A DNA stretch of 64,000 bases from Triops longicaudatus (taxonomy: Eukaryota; Arthropoda; Branchiopoda; Notostraca; Triopsidae), in the NCBI GenBank assembly GCA_022885665.1, contig JAGQDJ010000030.1, forward strand, positions 549,549 through 613,548, read 5' to 3'. This document shows positions 1 through 13,800 of the stretch, piece after piece (within the stretch, counting starts at the first letter, position 1; every line of letters starts with the position of its first letter). The notes beneath the pieces were generated by a model that worked only from the letters and a program-made list of their open reading frames with translations, made no database searches and was not told the DNA's origin. The position numbers were made by a program, and so were the translations under genes.

Positions 1-2929
1 CTCTTCAAACAAGTTTCTGAGCATACAGTTGAAAACTTCCTGCAAAGAGAAAGTTATAACTAGTTAGTTGTAGTTTAAGGATACCAAATATCACACAAGT
101 TACCCTTTCACGTTTGTTAGACGATTCCTGAAACTTCTTCAACATTTCCAAAACTTCGTCCACCGTCAGAGTCGGGGCATGGGGCGACTGGTTGTAAATC
201 CTTTGGAAATAGCTATTGGTTTCGTCTTCGATTTCTTTCGACACGGGTTGAGCCACCTCCGAGAAGATTCCCGCCAAATCCGCTAAGTAAAACGTATTAA
301 TTAATATAAAACTCTTCTTTACTTAGAAAACAACGAATGTTGTAGAGTTCTAGAACTGCATACGTAAAGGAAAAGGGGAATACAATGGTCGAATGAAAAA
401 AAAAAAAGTTTTAGCTTACATCTTCGTTCCACGTTGGCTTGTTGAACGCCAATACGCGACAACGCGGAATGCGACGATCCGTGTCCTCCGGCACCGCCAG
501 TCGACGACTGTCCGCCATTTGTGATCGAGTTGAGACCCAAATTCGCTAAAGCTGATGACGTACCGCTTAACAATGACGAAGTCCCGCCAATTCCCAATCC
601 TATTATATTAAAAAAAAATCAGTATTATAATTTATTCAAAATTAAATTAAAAAAATAATTATTCCAAATCAAAAGCGAAATGAAACTGTTCGCTCTCAAG
701 AAATTCCTTACATCCGACACTTTTCTAAAAAAAAGGTGTCTCTTACAAACGGGTCTCTTACATAAGGTTTTAACTTTGCATAGCTTTTAAAATTACTAAA
801 AAAAAAAAATCAGAATTTAATCATAAAGCTATTAAAAACAAAAATCAAACGAAAGACAAGCAACATTTAAAAACTTATATTTATAAATATACATAATTTT
901 TTAAAAAAATAGCTTTGTGGTCTCAAAAATTGCCCGTGACTTTTCGTGAAATTTCAAGTTTGCGTCCTTTGCTTTCTTTTTTTAATAAATATGAAATAAA
1001 AACATACAAATAAAAATGAATGAAAAATGTACACTTCCGTTGCTACCTGTGGAAGCGGATGCAGATAGGCTGTTCAGCATGGACAAATTGAAGCTGCTGG
1101 ACGGGTTGGCTAAGGAAAGCGGGTTGCCTGGTGCTTGTCCTCCTGACGTTCCACCTAAACTCACACCAGAATAGAGTTTGCCAGGTGATCCAGGAGCCGT
1201 GAGAGAGCCAGACAAACCTGTTGGGCCAGGACCGATCGACAAGGGAAAGGTCGACGAGGAAGGCAACGTGTTGGCGTTGCTTAAACTCAAGCTTGACATG
1301 CCAACATTCAAATTGGATAAATTGTCAGCTCCCGGTGAAGGGAATAACTAAGAGAAAGGCAAAACAAGGACAAATGAAATTAGTCTACTTCGAGTACACT
1401 TATTTCTGGAATTCCCGTTGCCCAAATACTGAAACTAGACAACGTTACATACTTGGTTGCTTAAGGCTGACGCATTAAAGGCAGATTCCAACGCACGATG
1501 GGCCTTTACGCCTGGTGGCGGTTGCCGTGATCGCGTTAACAACAGGTTGCAATTGGCTACCATTGTCAAAATGGTTTCCGACACTTCCTGTGACACGTTC
1601 CTGAATTAGAAAACAAAAGATCAGATTAACAAATGACAAAGCATAATGAGCTAAAACCATCCTTTGGGAAGAAAGAACAATCCAAAATTAAATGTATAGA
1701 ACACAGAAAACTACAAAAGGTGCAAGTAAATGCCACAAGAAAAGAACAATTCAAAAGAAAATTCCTACCGAAGTAAAAAAGGAAGAAAAACAAAGAAAAT
1801 ATCAGAAAAACGGACGAAATAAAAAACAAGAGAAGCGGAAAGGAAAAAAAGAAGCAAATTCGTACGCAGCGCAAGATTGAAGGCAGGACAACACGAGCGC
1901 CAGAGTTTCAGGCGGCAACGGCGCTGTTTTGAGGCCATCTTCTTTGCCCACCAACTGAGGACAACGTCGTTGGAGGAATTTGATGCAAGCCACGACAAAA
2001 GGTTCACCATGTTCGCGAATTTTATCGCTCAACCATTTATCCAGCTTCAAGTACTCCCTCCGTGAAGCCAAACAAGCCAGGTCAATCACAAAGGGAAACG
2101 GCTGAGCGTTCAATAGCATCGATAACGCCTAAAATTCAATTAATGAATAATTATTTTACACCTTTGAAAAGCATGCTATGAACTTGATTATTAAAAGTTA
2201 TCGTCTAATAGCGACAATAATAAAATTTTTAAAAATAGTTAAAAGCAATAAAAAAAATACTTTCTTAAATATACGTAAAAAAAATATATACTTTCAGGTC
2301 CTGCGCTACGTCCAAAATTCGCGACAAGCGTTGTTGATCGTAGTCCCCTCGTAAGTACCACTCTGCCATTACTCCAATCAACAAAGGTTTCATCGTTCCT
2401 CCCTGCAAAATATAATTAATCGAAATATGTAATAACTAGTTTTAATTCACCATTAATTATTTTTTTTAGCATTATCATACTTGAGCCAACCACGTGTGGT
2501 GCAAAACAACAGCAGAATTAGGGTGAGTTCCCAAGAAAACAGGTAAAAGGTTGGTAAGGATATCTTTCCGCAATCCTGTTAAGGGATACGTTGTGATTTG
2601 GAGCAAACCGAGTACTAGTAAGTCGGGACAATGTTGGACGGGGAATTTGAGCAGTTCCTGGACTTGGTTATAGGGCACTGCATCGGCCAAATGCGCCAAA
2701 CACTCAATCAAATCCACACTTTTCCACGTTGCAACCTCTTTGTTCTCCAAATCCGGTACTGCTTTCAATGTGTCGACGTTGACTTGCCGATGTGGGTAAT
2801 CCGCGAAGCAGAAAACGTCAGGGTTCTTTAAACACATGGAAATCACGGAAAACTGCAACAAACAAATATTGGCATTAGTCATGAAATTCGAAATAAGTAA
2901 ATAAATAAATTAAAGTCAAGAAAAGCATA

Positions 2930-2969
<40 letters not shown>

Positions 2970-5900
2970 ATAATAAAAGTCAAAATAAATAATAAATAAA
3001 AAAATAAATCTACTTATTTGCGAAATTAATTTAAAATAAGTTAGAATTGCCTTTTAGACTTAATGTTTGAGTTTCATATGTATTTTATTTTTATTATTTC
3101 AAAACTTTACTATCTCAATGCTAAATTACTACTCATTATATATTTGTAATTCGTTTATTCTTGCGAATTTATTCGAGTTATTTATTATTTTCATCGTTTA
3201 ATATAATTTTATACTTGGCCTTCGCTGTTTTTCCATCTCCGGTAGATCAATTCGACAGGGAAATTGTCTGGACGCGTGCCTTGAATTTGCAAGCCCAATC
3301 CCCATGCCGCAAACATCATTTTCAGGGCTTGTCGGTCTTTGACGAAGAAGCCCTGGTGATCACATTCGTAAACGACTTCTTTCCAGTTGAGTTTGGGCGA
3401 CAGTTCCGTCACAGCTTGAACCCAAACGTCAATATTCCACGTGGACGGATTGGCCACCGTTTCACCGTTGGCGTCTTTAACGGTTTCACCCTCCGGCAAG
3501 CCAGAGTAGGTGCGAATCATAACCCCTAAGGCTCGAGCAACCGTTGCAGCATTCAGGTCCTCGTAACCCAAGTTGGTTAAGTGATTTCGGCATTCTTCCA
3601 CAGAAGCCGTGAAACGATAGCCCGTTTCGACCATCACTTCGCCCAAGGAACTCTCCAACTAGACAAAACAGATAATTAATAAACAAGTTCGGATAAATGA
3701 TCCAAGAATTACCAAGTTCAATCAAAATTGAAAGCCTATTCTACGAAATAAAAATTGGCAGAAAATTCTCAAATTTTATAAATCGAAATGTTCTATGAAA
3801 AGAATATCTAAAGTATAGAAACATACACAATTTTTTCGATTTAAACGAATGATAATAAAAATAATTTTCGATTTATATAAATGAACCCATATTATAATAA
3901 GCATTCATTAATAATACAATCAAATACAGTTACATTAATAATATAATATACATCAATAAAGATATTAAACAGATTATAGAAAATAAGAAGTTTGGAAATT
4001 ACGAATGAATAGAAGAATTATATAAAAAAGAAAAGAGTAGGCGAGTGTTTAAGATATAACGAAGAATTAAGAAAAATGTACCATATTTTTCGGGATTGTG
4101 GCTCCCTCGTGAGCCATAGTATTTACTAAAGGATCTTCGATGCCTTGAGGGTAAATTAGCGGTGCTAAAATGACCGGAACCAATTGGGGATGGTAATCTT
4201 TCCGTAGACTGCTTAACAAAGCTTCAATCGTCGCTTCGTCTAATCCTGTAACGAAAACAGATAACAATTGATTACTTTATTCGCCAGATAAGAAAACAAT
4301 AGAAACGTTGCATGCTTGAATAAACTATTTAATAGCATGGGCAAAACTTTCTTCGCGCTTACTTTAGTATGTTTTAGCACAATTTTCGTGCTAAATCAAA
4401 CAAATAGGTCAAATGATTGCTATTTAGGACACTAATACAGCTCGCAGTAATAGAAACACCTACGAGTTCTTTACTAAAAGAAACACGGAGGTTTAGAAAC
4501 TGGCAATGACACAAAGCGGTAGCTTATAATACAACGTTCGAAGTATCCGCAAACCAAGCTTGCCTGAACCTAACAAAACTTTCGAAAAATCCGCATGTCT
4601 CGTTTTACCCGTAGAAGCCTCACAAGCTTAATTCACGAACCGCGCCTATTGCTAACGAAACGGAGAAATGTTCGAAAATGTGACCTCATTCGCGTGGCGT
4701 AGTATGGCTCCTAATAGCGCTTCCAACTCCTCGAAGCGACACCGCTTATTTTAACATTGTTAGGCTTCATTTTTGCAGATACGAAAGCGCAGAACTAATG
4801 CTGGAGAATGCAATAACCTTGCAATAAGCTAAATTTGGCGCAGCGCTGGAGAACTCATTGAACCTGAAGAGCAATCGAACGTATTTTCCTATATCCCTCT
4901 TGGTGCGCGTTTCCATGGAAACCACCGAGGAACATCCATCAATTTTCTTAGAAGTAAAATTCCCTCGGTTTTGGCAAACAATTTCCTATTTACTAAGCTC
5001 TTTTGAAGGAAACTCAAACGGAGACATATGACTGAGTATAATGCGAGTGGCAAACAAATTCGAAACAAAGAAAGTCCGAGATTCGAGTATTCTCGTCGTC
5101 GTGATTTGGTAAAGACTATAATGAAAATGGCCGACTATACAGCTTTCGTTACGCAATATAACTCAACTTACTTAAAAAAAATACTAACAAAAACCACGCT
5201 TAAAGTGGAAAGAAAAGCAAGCACCGCTAAATTAACAGATAAAACTGATTTAAGTTTTTAATTTCTTTCCGACTGAATATGTGAGTTAAACCAAATTTGA
5301 CGGTAGTTTTATTTTGAATTTTCTTTGTGTCTAATTCCCAAGGCTGGCTTAATTCCCAAGGTTGGATTTTTTATTATTATTTTATTTATTTCACATTTTC
5401 TTACTTACAGTATCGCTTCCCGCAACTACTTCGAAGATTCTTTGTTTATTACTATAAAAGTCCTTTAAGGTAAATTTATAATTTAACGCACAAGAAACTT
5501 CTGAAAACCTGCCATACTCTTTTGTTTTAACCTGTTCTATAACATGAAATACCGAAAAATAATTTAATTAAAAATTGTTTTACCAAACTGGGCCGGGTTT
5601 GGTAGCAGGTATGTCAGAATCAAGTGTAAAACTTCGGGGCTGGAGTCTTGGAATCCTCCTTCGACACGGCTATTGGCCGCAGTTTCGGACTGTATATAAG
5701 GCTTGATCAAATCCGGTAATTTCTGCTTCAAATACACCCAGGCGTGTTCCTTAAGTTCGCTCTGGCTGGAACGCAGAACAGCCAAACCTAAGACGGCTTC
5801 TTGAACGCCGTTCAGGCGCAAGGCCTTCCCCAGATGCGGCACGAGTTGGGTGAAGCCTTTACACCACGGTTTGATGGGATTGTCAATGGCAAAGCACACG

Positions 5901-6739
5901 GAGGACACAAACGAACTTTTAGTTAATAAGAAGGCATAGCACTGGCTCAAGCACTGAATCTGCCAATGTTCCCGGTCCTTGTCTCTCTCACGGTCTTTGT
6001 TGCCTGTCGCCCCTCCTTTGCCACCACCTCCTCCCACAGCAGCAGAACAAGGCTGAGACGCGGCTGCTGCGTCGCCTCCTGGATCAACAGCCACAAACAA
6101 AGAACGCAACAAATGTCTTTCTGCCGCGGATCCGTACGTTCCCACAAGCTGTAACATGAAGATAGGAACAAATACATACGTCTTCTCTGAATTACGTAAA
6201 TTTTTTCAAATTCGAAACAATGACGTCTGTTCTTTTTAGAAAAAAAAATATCCGGTATTGATTAAGATGTGGATTAATGTGGTGTTTTAGATCCGTATAT
6301 ATAAGAAATCAAGATATGTGACGCGTTTTGATTCCTAGTGAGAAGAAACTCTTCGCCAAACAATAAAGAAATTGCTCAAGAATCCAGATTTCTCCTCAAT
6401 ACAGGTTCAACTGTAGCCGAAACGGACAATTTCGGTTAATCAGAACTGTAGGTGAGCAGGTAACTTGTACCAAATATGCGAATAATCATAAGGCGTCTTG
6501 CTTTGTTTAGTAAATCCGATTAACCGTTCCGAAATTCATATAAAAGGAATTTCCTGGTATACAACAGAATGTGTTAAAAAGGGCAAATTTAAACATACGA
6601 TAATAAAGGGAGTAATTTGAAAGAATTGCGATGATACCTGAAGTAGTTCGTTGGTGGATGTTGTAAAGTTTTTCTTGTTGAGATTACTGATCAAGCAGGT
6701 GATCTGTGAAAGGGCCCAAGATAGGGGATCTAGGTTCAT
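1..6739 (-). CDS. CNOT1: CNOT1, CCR4-NOT scaffold subunit (5' part, runs off left edge)
   Basis: Scaffold of the CCR4-NOT deadenylase complex, which shortens mRNA poly(A) tails and mediates translational repression in the cytoplasm. Coding exons on the minus strand: 6739-6638, 6148-5584, 4245-4082, 3658-3215, 2852-2481, 2402-2292, 2128-1866, 1600-1453, 1347-1047, 599-420, 282-104 and 39-1. All junctions keep phase and give 956 codons, roughly the first 40% of the usual ~2,370 aa. The start reads MNLDPLSWALSQI, close to vertebrate CNOT1. Strong family matches include ASRREYLKLDKWLSDKIREH, SETILTMVANC, the linker module around SYFQRIYNQSP and, at the very edge, EVFNCMLRNLFEE. The N-terminal HEAT repeats and the low-complexity Ser/Gly linker (exons 1347-1047 and 599-420) are present; the MIF4G and NOT1 C-terminal domains lie outside the window. 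The 1347-1047 exon end is a choice between two donors; the CAG|GTAGCA site at 1047 keeps phase. Identity is very secure. Confidence 0.97.
2933..2967. repeat. Poly(A) homopolymer in a CNOT1 intron
   Basis: An uninterrupted run of about 35 A residues on the plus strand inside the CNOT1 intron 2853-3214. No retroelement body is visible beside it; the flanks are ordinary AT-rich intron sequence with TAAATAAA-like runs. It may be slippage-prone or a place where assembly length is uncertain. Confidence 0.9.
4246..5583 (-). other. CNOT1 intron 2
   Basis: A 1.3 kb intron between the second and third CNOT1 coding exons. The two exons join directly in the same order as human CNOT1, so no exon is missing here. 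It contains a 16 bp direct duplication (5332-5347 and 5350-5365, one mismatch). A 77-codon plus-strand ORF at 5028-5261 looks like no known protein. I see no RNA gene or transposon. Confidence 0.7.
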
Positions 6740-7823
6740 AGTTCCATGAAAGCAGCCTCGAAAGCTTCAAAGGTTTTTGAAGCTTTCTTGCTGAAAAAGC
6801 TACCACACACTTGAGAGTTTGGTGTTGGAGCACAACAGCTGCAACAAACTCTTAATGAGTGGCGTAGGAAGCGGTTTCCCTGGGCAGGGAACCGCATGGG
6901 GAATGGATTGAAAGGACAAATCGTCTCTTAGTGATAAATTTTCAAACACCACGAAAGACAAGTAAATAAAAGACGGGAAAAGAAACGAGACAGCCAACTT
7001 TCCTGCGTCACAACAAAGGCATGGGCACACACAAGCGGAGAAACATGGCGGATTGCGGATGCATTACACTGACGCTTCTTTTGCTAGAAAATCTCTTCCA
7101 GAGATGGCGTAATAATCGCCTAGGACGTCGCATTCAAAGTTGCTACGTGCCTTTTTAAAATGCTTGCGACGCAACCTTGCACCAAAGAAGCAACTACTTT
7201 GTTAAATTATTTAGTTACTACGTCAAATTAATTAGCTTTTTTAATACAACGTACACTTGAATATTATCCATCCGATCCAGACCGTATAAGCGGTTTGCAC
7301 CGTATTACATCCGTTTACTATGGCAGAAAGTACGTTAGTTTTTTAAACGAGACTCTGTGTGGGAAAAGACGTCAGTCTCACGTTTTGAACATTGTAATTC
7401 CAATCTCATGCAAAAAGGCTTATTTACATAGAACAATCAAACATTACCAAAAAAAATCTACAATGGGATTAAATGACGCACGTTGTCTTATGATAGTCTG
7501 GCTACAATTCGAGTCCTGCGCTCATGAAACATGACAGAATCTGCCCGAATCGGGAATATCGTTTCTTAAACGTTCGAGTTACAGCTCACTACGCAATAAC
7601 AGTACGAACCACATTAACACTTATTTTGAGCTGGGTTATCACATGTCTATCACGCAAGGCGTGTTACAAATACATTTTTCGAGTAGTAGTTTCGCTAAAC
7701 GCATACATTTCATAAATTTACAGTTATATAATACAATCTGTTCTTTCTTTCACACTTCCACTCTTTAAAATACAAATGAAATAAAACCATCCATAAAAGC
7801 CATTCATTCTTAAGTAAAGACAT
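6740..7823. other. CNOT1 upstream region and ANKRD-gene 3' flank
   Basis: About 1.1 kb separates the CNOT1 start codon from the stop of the upstream ANKRD-family gene, which is transcribed in the same direction. The CNOT1 5' UTR and promoter should lie in 6740 to about 7100. Near 7042-7053 the minus strand carries CCGCCATGTT, which resembles a YY1 site. There is no TATA box I would trust and no other gene is visible. Confidence 0.55.
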
Positions 7824-10800
7824 TCAAGCTGGTAGCAGATCAAAGTCATCCGACACGTGAACCATGGGCACTTGTAAATCGTCTATGGTTGGTTTCACTT
7901 GCGGCTCGCAGAGCGACATTTCTTTCAACTTCCACTCCCAATCCATTTTTTGCACTGCGTGTAAAGATTCTGCTTCATTATGATGTCGTAGTAACATAGC
8001 TTCCTGCAAAACATACAATAATTAGTAACAGAAAGAAATACTCCAAAGGAGAAATAGTAATGAACACTTCATTAAAAATTCTTTGTAAAAAGAGGAAAAA
8101 AATATTCGCCCTAGTTTCACGCGGTACTCATTGCTACAGCTTCATATTGCCGGATCTCGACTTAGGCATTCTATCAGCATTTTCATTACAATACTTACAT
8201 TCACTAAAAATTTTTCTTCTTCCCTTTTTCTCAATTTTCTCTGTGAAACGACTGCGAATTCCGAAATGAAATGAACGCTTTTTAAACACAATACCTTAAT
8301 TTTTTCCCATTTATCATCCACGTCCTGTAACCACGACAAGAACAATCTTCCGTTGTATCTGGACCTTGCGTTTCGGTCTTTCTCTTCTTGTTCAGGGGTA
8401 ATCGCCGAGTATACTTCTTCATCTCTTAGCAGCGTGCATACCGAAAACGGCAAAGCCTGATTGGCTAACGCCCTTGCTGCTCTTCCATGTACTCGCAGAA
8501 TTTCCTGTTCTACGGACAAAACCAGCTTTTCCTTCTCGATCAAATGCTGCATCCTTAGCTTGTAACGCTCCTTTTCCTGTTCGGTAAACAAATCCCGCAT
8601 AGCAGTGGGTAACGAAGGGGGCGGAGACATCATTGGTACCGATAACCTGGAAGCCGAATTTCCCGCCAAAACGTAGGTGCATCGGTTCATCAAATAATCC
8701 TTAAAACCTTGTGGGGGTTTCGGTTGAATGGGAAATAAATTCTTGCGGCGTCGGTCAATCTAGAAATTACAATAAATAAATCAGTAAATAAAGTTATTTC
8801 CCGCACTAAGAAAGATTGAATCACTCGTACTATTTCTGTAGAAAAAAAAGGAAAGAAAAAAAAATACTTTAAAAAATCCTTTACCTGACGCCGAATATGC
8901 AAGTACATTTCATAGCAATTAGTTGCCGGCGCTGGTTCAGGCGGTACCGGCGCTTGTATCGGTGTTGTTTCATTGTTGGCCGGTGGTTCCGTTTCCTTCG
9001 GTCGCAATTTGCGTTTCCGGGGATGCACATCCACTACTGACTGTGACGCCGGTTGTGTACCCGTCGCGTGCGTCGTTCCACTACTTCCTGTACCGCCCAC
9101 TTTCTGGTTCCCTTCTCCATCCTCTTCTCTCTTAACCGCCCCTCCCACTTTCTCGTCCTTACTGGCCGCATTTTCCGTCGTTTTGGGCGAATTGCTTCTT
9201 TCCTTGCCTTCACTCCCGTCCGTTTCATTCGTCTGATTCACGGGGGAGGGCGTGTTGGTATTGTTCGGTGTCGGAGACGGTGACTGTGAAGCTAACGACG
9301 CTGCCGCCCTCTGCGAACTCCTCGTCACTCTCCCGCCGGTTTGTTTCTCTCCCACGCTGCTACTGCTATCATTACTGTTCGAGTTGGTATTCTCTGCCAC
9401 CGAGGCGCTGCTCGTCTTCCCGTCGACACTATCTTTTCCCGTGCTATTTTGTCCCACATCTGACGTTTTATCCTTTTCTTCGGCACTGACCACGTACGGC
9501 AGTCGACCACCGCCACTTTTCCCACTTTTGCTCGACCCCGTTTCGTGTTCGACGTTCAGGACGATCTTGAGAGGCGGGACTTTGGGCCCTGATTGGGAGG
9601 AGGAGGAGCTTGAGTGGCTATCAGAGCTCTTTTTGCTATCTTCGTCGCTGTCTTCCAGCGGCCGCTTGGGGCTTTGGGTAGCAGTAACGGAGGTTTGAGT
9701 ATTAACCCCGCCCTTAGAGCCGTCTGGGAGGGTGTGAGGCGACTTCCGGTCGGTAGTTGCCGCATTCGCTGTACTGTTGGTTCCGGCGTTGGCTGGTTGT
9801 TTGGTTTGCTTGGTTTTCGGATTGTTTTTACCAGTCCGAGAATTACTGGTGGTATTGGTTTTGTTGCTTTCTTTGAGTTCTTCCTTTTTCCGTTTGCGTC
9901 GACCGTCTTCTTCGGGCTCTTCGTCCGCGAGCTGATCCGCGGACCGTTTCAATCCGCTTTCTTCTTTGTTGTGATGGTCTTCTTTCTCACTTTTCGTCTC
10001 TCCTTCCCCTCTGTCTTCTGCTTTGGATGCCACGTCTTTGCTTTTCGCGTCTGGGTTATTCGGTTCACTGTTGTTGCCATCTTTGTTGTCCATGGCAAAG
10101 AGAAAAGAACCCCTGAAAGGAGATTTATCCAACGATTAATCACAACCCAATAATCAAAATCTGAATTTTTTGTTTATTTATTTGTTTACTTGGAAGGGTC
10201 CAAGGTTGATTTGCTCGAATCGAAAAGTTGTGCTTCTTCAGGAACGACTGGAAAAAAGGAACGAAAGCCGATTAGGGACTGCATGTGCCAAAAGCATATG
10301 AAGAAAAAGGCCACGAGACATTCCCAAGGTTGCCCAAAAAAGTTTGGGCACTTTGCCATGGGAATTTCAAACAGGATTGATTTTTATCAGGTTTTACTTT
10401 TTATGTCTTGACAAAATAAAAAATAAAGAAAATAGTAGCTAAAAAAATAGGCAAACTTAGTAAAATGGGACACGAATACTTTTTCTCTAAATCTGCACTA
10501 TAAGTGCGCAGACATTGGCACAGACAAATTTCGAGTTGGTCCTTAGAAATACATGAACTCAATGAAGCCTCACATTCGGGCCTCGTGCCAACTCAGACTT
10601 GGGCGAGGACGTTACCTAAACACCTACTTGACACGTACACATAGGGGACATATTTCCTTGCTTAGCTTTGGTTAAAGATTGTAACGGCACGAACGTGAGA
10701 GGCTTAATTGCGAAATTAAAGCTTATCAAGGGGGTTTAACGGGCGGTTGCTAAGCATTTGGAGTAATTTCAAAGTTCGGGAGCAAAAACCGGACAAAAAA

Positions 10801-13800
10801 CAAAAAAAAAGCATTCCATTTTAGTAAAATAATAATAAATATAAAATAAAACCATCGAAATGCAACGCTGTAAATATAAAGTTGAGATGTAACTTGGCTC
10901 GTGAAAGGATTTGCCGGTCGATAGAAACTCTCGGTACAACAATATACAGCGAGTTTCTTGTGTATGCCATGCACGGACTCACAATACGAACTAATGCCGT
11001 TTTGGGTGGAGTACACTACCAGTCCAATTCGGATGTACGAGATTTTAAATTAGAAAAATAATAATAATAAATAAGAAACAGAAATAAATTATAAAAAATA
11101 GAAATGAATCATAAAAAACAGAAAATAAATTATAAAAAAACTCAGCTCTAGGGCTTTCCTAGCACGCGGCTTATTTTTTACGTCTGTTGAGAAATACTAG
11201 CATTGTTTTACTTTGAAGCATTTTCATGACATGATTGAGATTTACTTAAGTGAACGAAATTGTGAACGATTTAATTATTCGTTAAATTTGGTTTAGTTCT
11301 ATTGTATGATTAAGTGGAATCTTCTAAATTTTTGCAGCATTTAGGGTTTTAAGCGGTAGTAGTTTGAGGGCCGTGTTCAGCTTAATTTTGTTTTAAATAC
11401 TCAATGACTTGGAACACTGCTGTTTTGACCTTTCAAGGTTAAAGCTGCCGTCAAGGCTTCCCGTACTTGGAAAACCGAGGAAAGAAACCCTTAAGAGTCT
11501 TATTGAGCAATAGGAGAGTACGGTCGGCCATTTTCAACGCAATGTTTTCATGACTAATATGTACGATACATACACTGCAAAACAACTTATGTAAAACTAT
11601 TCACTGGAGTAAAAATAACGATTTAACGAGTAAATTTAACCATAATGAAGCTACGACTTTAAATTGCGCGATGCATACCAGACATAATTGTTATACTTAT
11701 AACACGTACTGTACAGACCTTAGTGCACACAATTAATCAATTTACTTGCAATGTCTTTTCAAACTTGTTCACATCTCCCTGTATAAACTGATTCGTACGT
11801 GATTCCCATAGCGTGACGCATTTCTGGAAGTTTCTTTGTTTCAGCGTCTTTATATAACAACGCAGTTTTCTCCCTTATTTTACAAAACTTGTATCAAACT
11901 TTGCGTTAAAAGTTACGGTTCCTCAGTCCAAAAATTAATGTTCTACGAGAGAGAAAAATCAAACATACTAGTAAAAATACAAATAAATCTAGTGTGAATA
12001 TAAATAAAACTGAAGTCCGGACGCTAAGAGTGTATTTTCCAAGAGTTCTAGTAGTATATGACCTGTAGGGCCAGACCATTGTTCCGATCACGAGTATGAC
12101 CTTTCACTCACAATTTTCAGCATTCTTTGTCCGCTTTGGCCATATCTGCCATCTTACTTATGCAATCTCTTTTATGTTTCCGATTAACTCGCTTTCGGTT
12201 ATACTTTCTTCCTCCGTGCCATGAAAGTCAGGAAAATTCTAGCAGTGATTTTTATTTTTGTCCCCTTTGTAACTGTAGGTTGACTACAAATATTTTCTTT
12301 AAATAATAATAATAAAAAATATTTGTTTTATTTAGTTTCGTTTCCTTATCTTCGTTATTTTCCACATTTCACTGTCTTTTAAATAGCAAAGTGATGCAAT
12401 GACGAAATACTGTTTAGACTTTGAGACATAACTTTAAAGATTCTGAAACTGTTTCCATCTATTTCACCAATATGTAAATTCTTTCCTCGATTTTTTTTAA
12501 ATTATGGATTTCAAAAATAAAATAGCTTGAATTGCTTTATTAATTGCAGAAGCTGACTTTCTGACTCGACAGCTGCACAAAGATTTAATATCCATCAGGT
12601 AAGTTCCTAGAAAGTTCCCTGCACTCGTTGATCTAGCGGAAGTCCAAGCCGTACCTTATGTAAAATTTCATAAATCATCGTTGCCTAGCTTTTCAAAGAG
12701 CCATCACAAAGCGTTGATATCTAGTACAGGTAGACATTTAGATTAATATCCATATTTGTTACGTTCAACTCAACAAAAACCTGGTCTGCACAAAAAGGTA
12801 TTTGCATCCAGATTTCCTCTTTTTTCTTTGCCTAAGTCAGAGTAACGTCTGTCTCGACTGAATAAGGAAAGACGACGCTGTGCGATCAATAAAAGTGCCA
12901 AGATTGCAAAACTCTCGCAGATCACACCTCCAGACGTTCTATGTATCACATTAAGAGACTACTCCCCGAAAAACAGACCAAAAAGAGCTCAAATGGCACA
13001 ATTTACCTGGTCATTCACCCTACCTTCCATACCTTCGCTTTCGTCCCTACTTCAGGCTTTTAATCCAGATTAATCCAGACACATACACATGCCCTTCTAG
13101 GAAACTTACTGCCGAAAAGGTTTTCCCAATAAACCCTGTGATTTTATCAAAAAATACGTACTCGGTAATGCAGGCTCCAGGGCGTTATTCTCCTGCAGTA
13201 AACTTTTCTTGGAAGTTCTAGAAACGGGGCTAGGTCGCTGCCGGTAAATATCTGCAAAAAATCCCCAAAACATGATTATGAAATGTTTCTTTGAAGCCTC
13301 TGTGACTTTTAATTTTTTCTCTCACGACTTTGCTATTTCTTGTGATCAAAGAAGGTCATGTAAATAGCTTTATACGAGTGATGAAAGTAAACGGGAAATG
13401 AAACACTAGATTATGAAGGTCAGGCTCGCCATAAAGCATCTGTCTGTTTCTAATTTGCTTACAGCCTCCGGAAAGCCTCTTTCATAAGTTTTCCAGGAAT
13501 TGTTGATGCGTTGAACAAAAACTTGGTCTCTTGAAATAACGATGGCTCAAGTGGTTTGAAAAATTGGTATAAATAGAAAATTATAGGACTAACAAAGGCC
13601 TTGCAGCGTTAATTAAACAGTGACCTACCTTTGAGGAATTTGTAATCCGAGATAACTTAAAACTGACGCTCACTTTAACAGTTTCCAAGTTCTATTTAGC
13701 GTGGTTATGTCTTTTGGATACTTATGCAGGGAATATCCAAACAAAACAGCCGATTCTTCCACAACAAATCGTAAATAGTACGGTAAATGAGTGTAAGTCA

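Noticed and set aside
8923..10153. Long plus-strand frames opposite the ANKRD-gene linker exon (up to 179 codons)
   Set aside because: They are shadows of the Ser/Glu/Lys-rich minus-strand exon. The minus strand joins in phase and matches the ANKRD11/12 family; the plus frames have Phe/Leu/Val-rich artefactual composition.
10321..10366. Hairpin TGCCCAAA...TTTGGGCA as an RNA gene
   Set aside because: The stem is only 8 bp with no extended pairing and no tRNA or snRNA features.
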